This document shows, in pieces, positions 63,064 to 64,000 of a stretch of DNA of 64,000 nt. The translations under genes were made by a program, and so were the position numbers. The stretch comes from Paludibacteraceae bacterium (GTDB taxonomy: Bacteria > Bacteroidota > Bacteroidia > Bacteroidales > Paludibacteraceae): NCBI GenBank assembly GCA_024405855.1, contig JAKSNZ010000006.1, forward strand, positions 1 through 64,000. Reading direction: 5' to 3'. Below the pieces are notes generated by a model. It did not search any database. It was given only the letters and a program-made list of their open reading frames with translations, and had not been told where the DNA came from. The first letter of the stretch is position 1, and the number at the start of each line of letters is the position of its first letter.

Positions 63064-64000
63064 ATGGAAAAAATTATAAAATTATCAACTACAATCTTAT
63101 TGTCTATTGTTTGTTTAGTTCACGTATATTCTCAAGAACAAATTCAAACAACAGAATTAACTGATTATCAAAACAAACGACGTACATTGGTAGGAAAAAC
63201 ATTCGAAAACATAATAAGTATCATGAATGAACCTGAGCAGGCTTCATTCTTATATACTATGGCTTTGTGGAGTCAGAAAAATGAAGACGATTATAAAATC
63301 GGACAATCTGACCCTCTTGGTGAATTGGAATTATTAGAGGATTTTTTAGCCCAAACATGTAATATGTCTCCCTGGATAATTGGCAGTGACGCTACCACAT
63401 TACATCAGGATATAGTTCTTTCTAAATATTCAAATATCTGTCAGAATTACCGAAATGCACGTCAAGCATTGGACAATAGCACACCTAAATCCGATTTAGA
63501 AAAAGAACAACGAATACAAACTGTACGTGCACAAATGCGTGCAAGCACATTTCAACTTGAGAAACGCCTTCAACAAATGTTAGCAAAATGGATGGAGAAA
63601 GGACAATTAGAAAAATCAGCAGACTACCAAACACGCCTGATGACAAAATCCAAATTTGCATTTGACTCTATTTGTAGTTCTCTATTAAGTAACGAACATG
63701 TTTTTGAAGGAATCTACTATAAATTAGGTACTTATGATGCCGACACTGAAGAATACACAATAGAATTCTATTACAAAGATAAAAATGGTAACAAAATTCA
63801 TTATGCTAAAGGACATTTCGCCTTACCACCATCTGAAGTTATAAACGTTAACAACATTTTGCATTCAGCCTTTTCTGCAAAAGATGGAATAGAGTTACAA
63901 CGAATAGACGGGTATATTTACCCTAAATATATTACTTGGTTAAAAGATGATGATTCACACAATCACCTAGACATCACAATTTCAGTCGATGCACAAAATG
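63064..64000 (+). CDS. Secreted protein of unknown function, cut by the window end
   Basis: An open frame from ATG 63064 runs without a stop to the last base (312 codons seen). It begins with a signal peptide, MEKIIKLSTTILLSIVCLVH, with likely cleavage after VYS. A helical, glutamine-rich region follows at about 115-185 (NARQALDNSTPKSDLEKEQR, then FQLEKRLQQML), possibly a coiled coil, and then a beta-rich part with EFYYKDKNGNKIHYAKGHF. I recognise no family. No good promoter lies directly upstream, so it may depend on readthrough of the structured leader. Confidence 0.75.
   Translation, partial: MEKIIKLSTTILLSIVCLVHVYSQEQIQTTELTDYQNKRRTLVGKTFENIISIMNEPEQASFLYTMALWSQKNEDDYKIGQSDPLGELELLEDFLAQTCNMSPWIIGSDATTLHQDIVLSKYSNICQNYRNARQALDNSTPKSDLEKEQRIQTVRAQMRASTFQLEKRLQQMLAKWMEKGQLEKSADYQTRLMTKSKFAFDSICSSLLSNEHVFEGIYYKLGTYDADTEEYTIEFYYKDKNGNKIHYAKGHFALPPSEVINVNNILHSAFSAKDGIELQRIDGYIYPKYITWLKDDDSHNHLDITISVDAQN

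Noticed and set aside
62982..63164. 60-codon plus-strand open frame
   Set aside because: It overlaps the start and signal peptide of the open frame at 63064, which is longer and has a clear signal peptide.

Overview
The window comes from a low-GC member of the order Bacteroidales (phylum Bacteroidota). The evidence is Bacteroidota-type promoters (a TTTG box about 19-20 bases before TAnnTTTG), secreted proteins with type IX secretion C-terminal sorting domains, a fused MurF-alanine racemase, GSCFA and DUF4837 proteins, and almost no Shine-Dalgarno sites. Genus cannot be resolved from the sequence alone. No rRNA, tRNA or CRISPR array was seen.

Positions 1-12,250 form an accessory defence island. 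It holds a RelB/DinJ-PIN toxin-antitoxin pair, a broken kinase-like gene of the kind found in mobile-element polyvalent proteins, a GNAT acetyltransferase, a type I restriction-modification operon (hsdM, rhuM, hsdS, hsdR), and an AbiEi/AbiEii pair. HsdR carries an extra C-terminal ASCH (PUA-like) domain. Four copies of a short GC-rich dispersed repeat lie only in this part, at the joints between modules.

Positions 12,380-38,400 mix export and metabolism. There is a secreted GH13 alpha-amylase, a divergent pair of paralogous secreted fibronectin III proteins, a DUF3089 lipoprotein, a family 2 glycosyltransferase and a large amidase/golvesin-like surface protein. Then come a complete glycine cleavage cluster (gcvPB, gcvPA, gcvT, gcvH, lpdA) with lplA upstream, a BadF-type kinase, an M16 protease coupled to a 58-residue membrane protein, an FG-GAP protein, a secreted protein with a CBM26-like starch-binding module, and an unknown secreted protein.

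Positions 38,480-62,600 are mostly core genes: metY-metA (an O-acetylhomoserine route judged by Glu111 in MetA), a U32 hydroxylase-type protein, alaS, nnrD-merR-M23-dxs on the minus strand, then on the plus strand GSCFA, VC0807-family, murF-alr, a lipoprotein, ribE, rlmN, DUF4837, pdxA, a sigma-54 activator, lptE, a TPR-like protein, secG and groES-groEL. A near-consensus sigma-54 promoter stands before groES, 1.4 kb downstream of the activator gene.

The most interesting non-coding signals are three 170-190 base long-hairpin elements (21,016-21,204; 29,394-29,563; 55,774-55,952) and a highly folded transcript candidate (about 62,757-62,981). The latter has its own promoter and a terminator that competes with a long-range stem; it lies before a secreted-protein gene that runs off the right end of the window.
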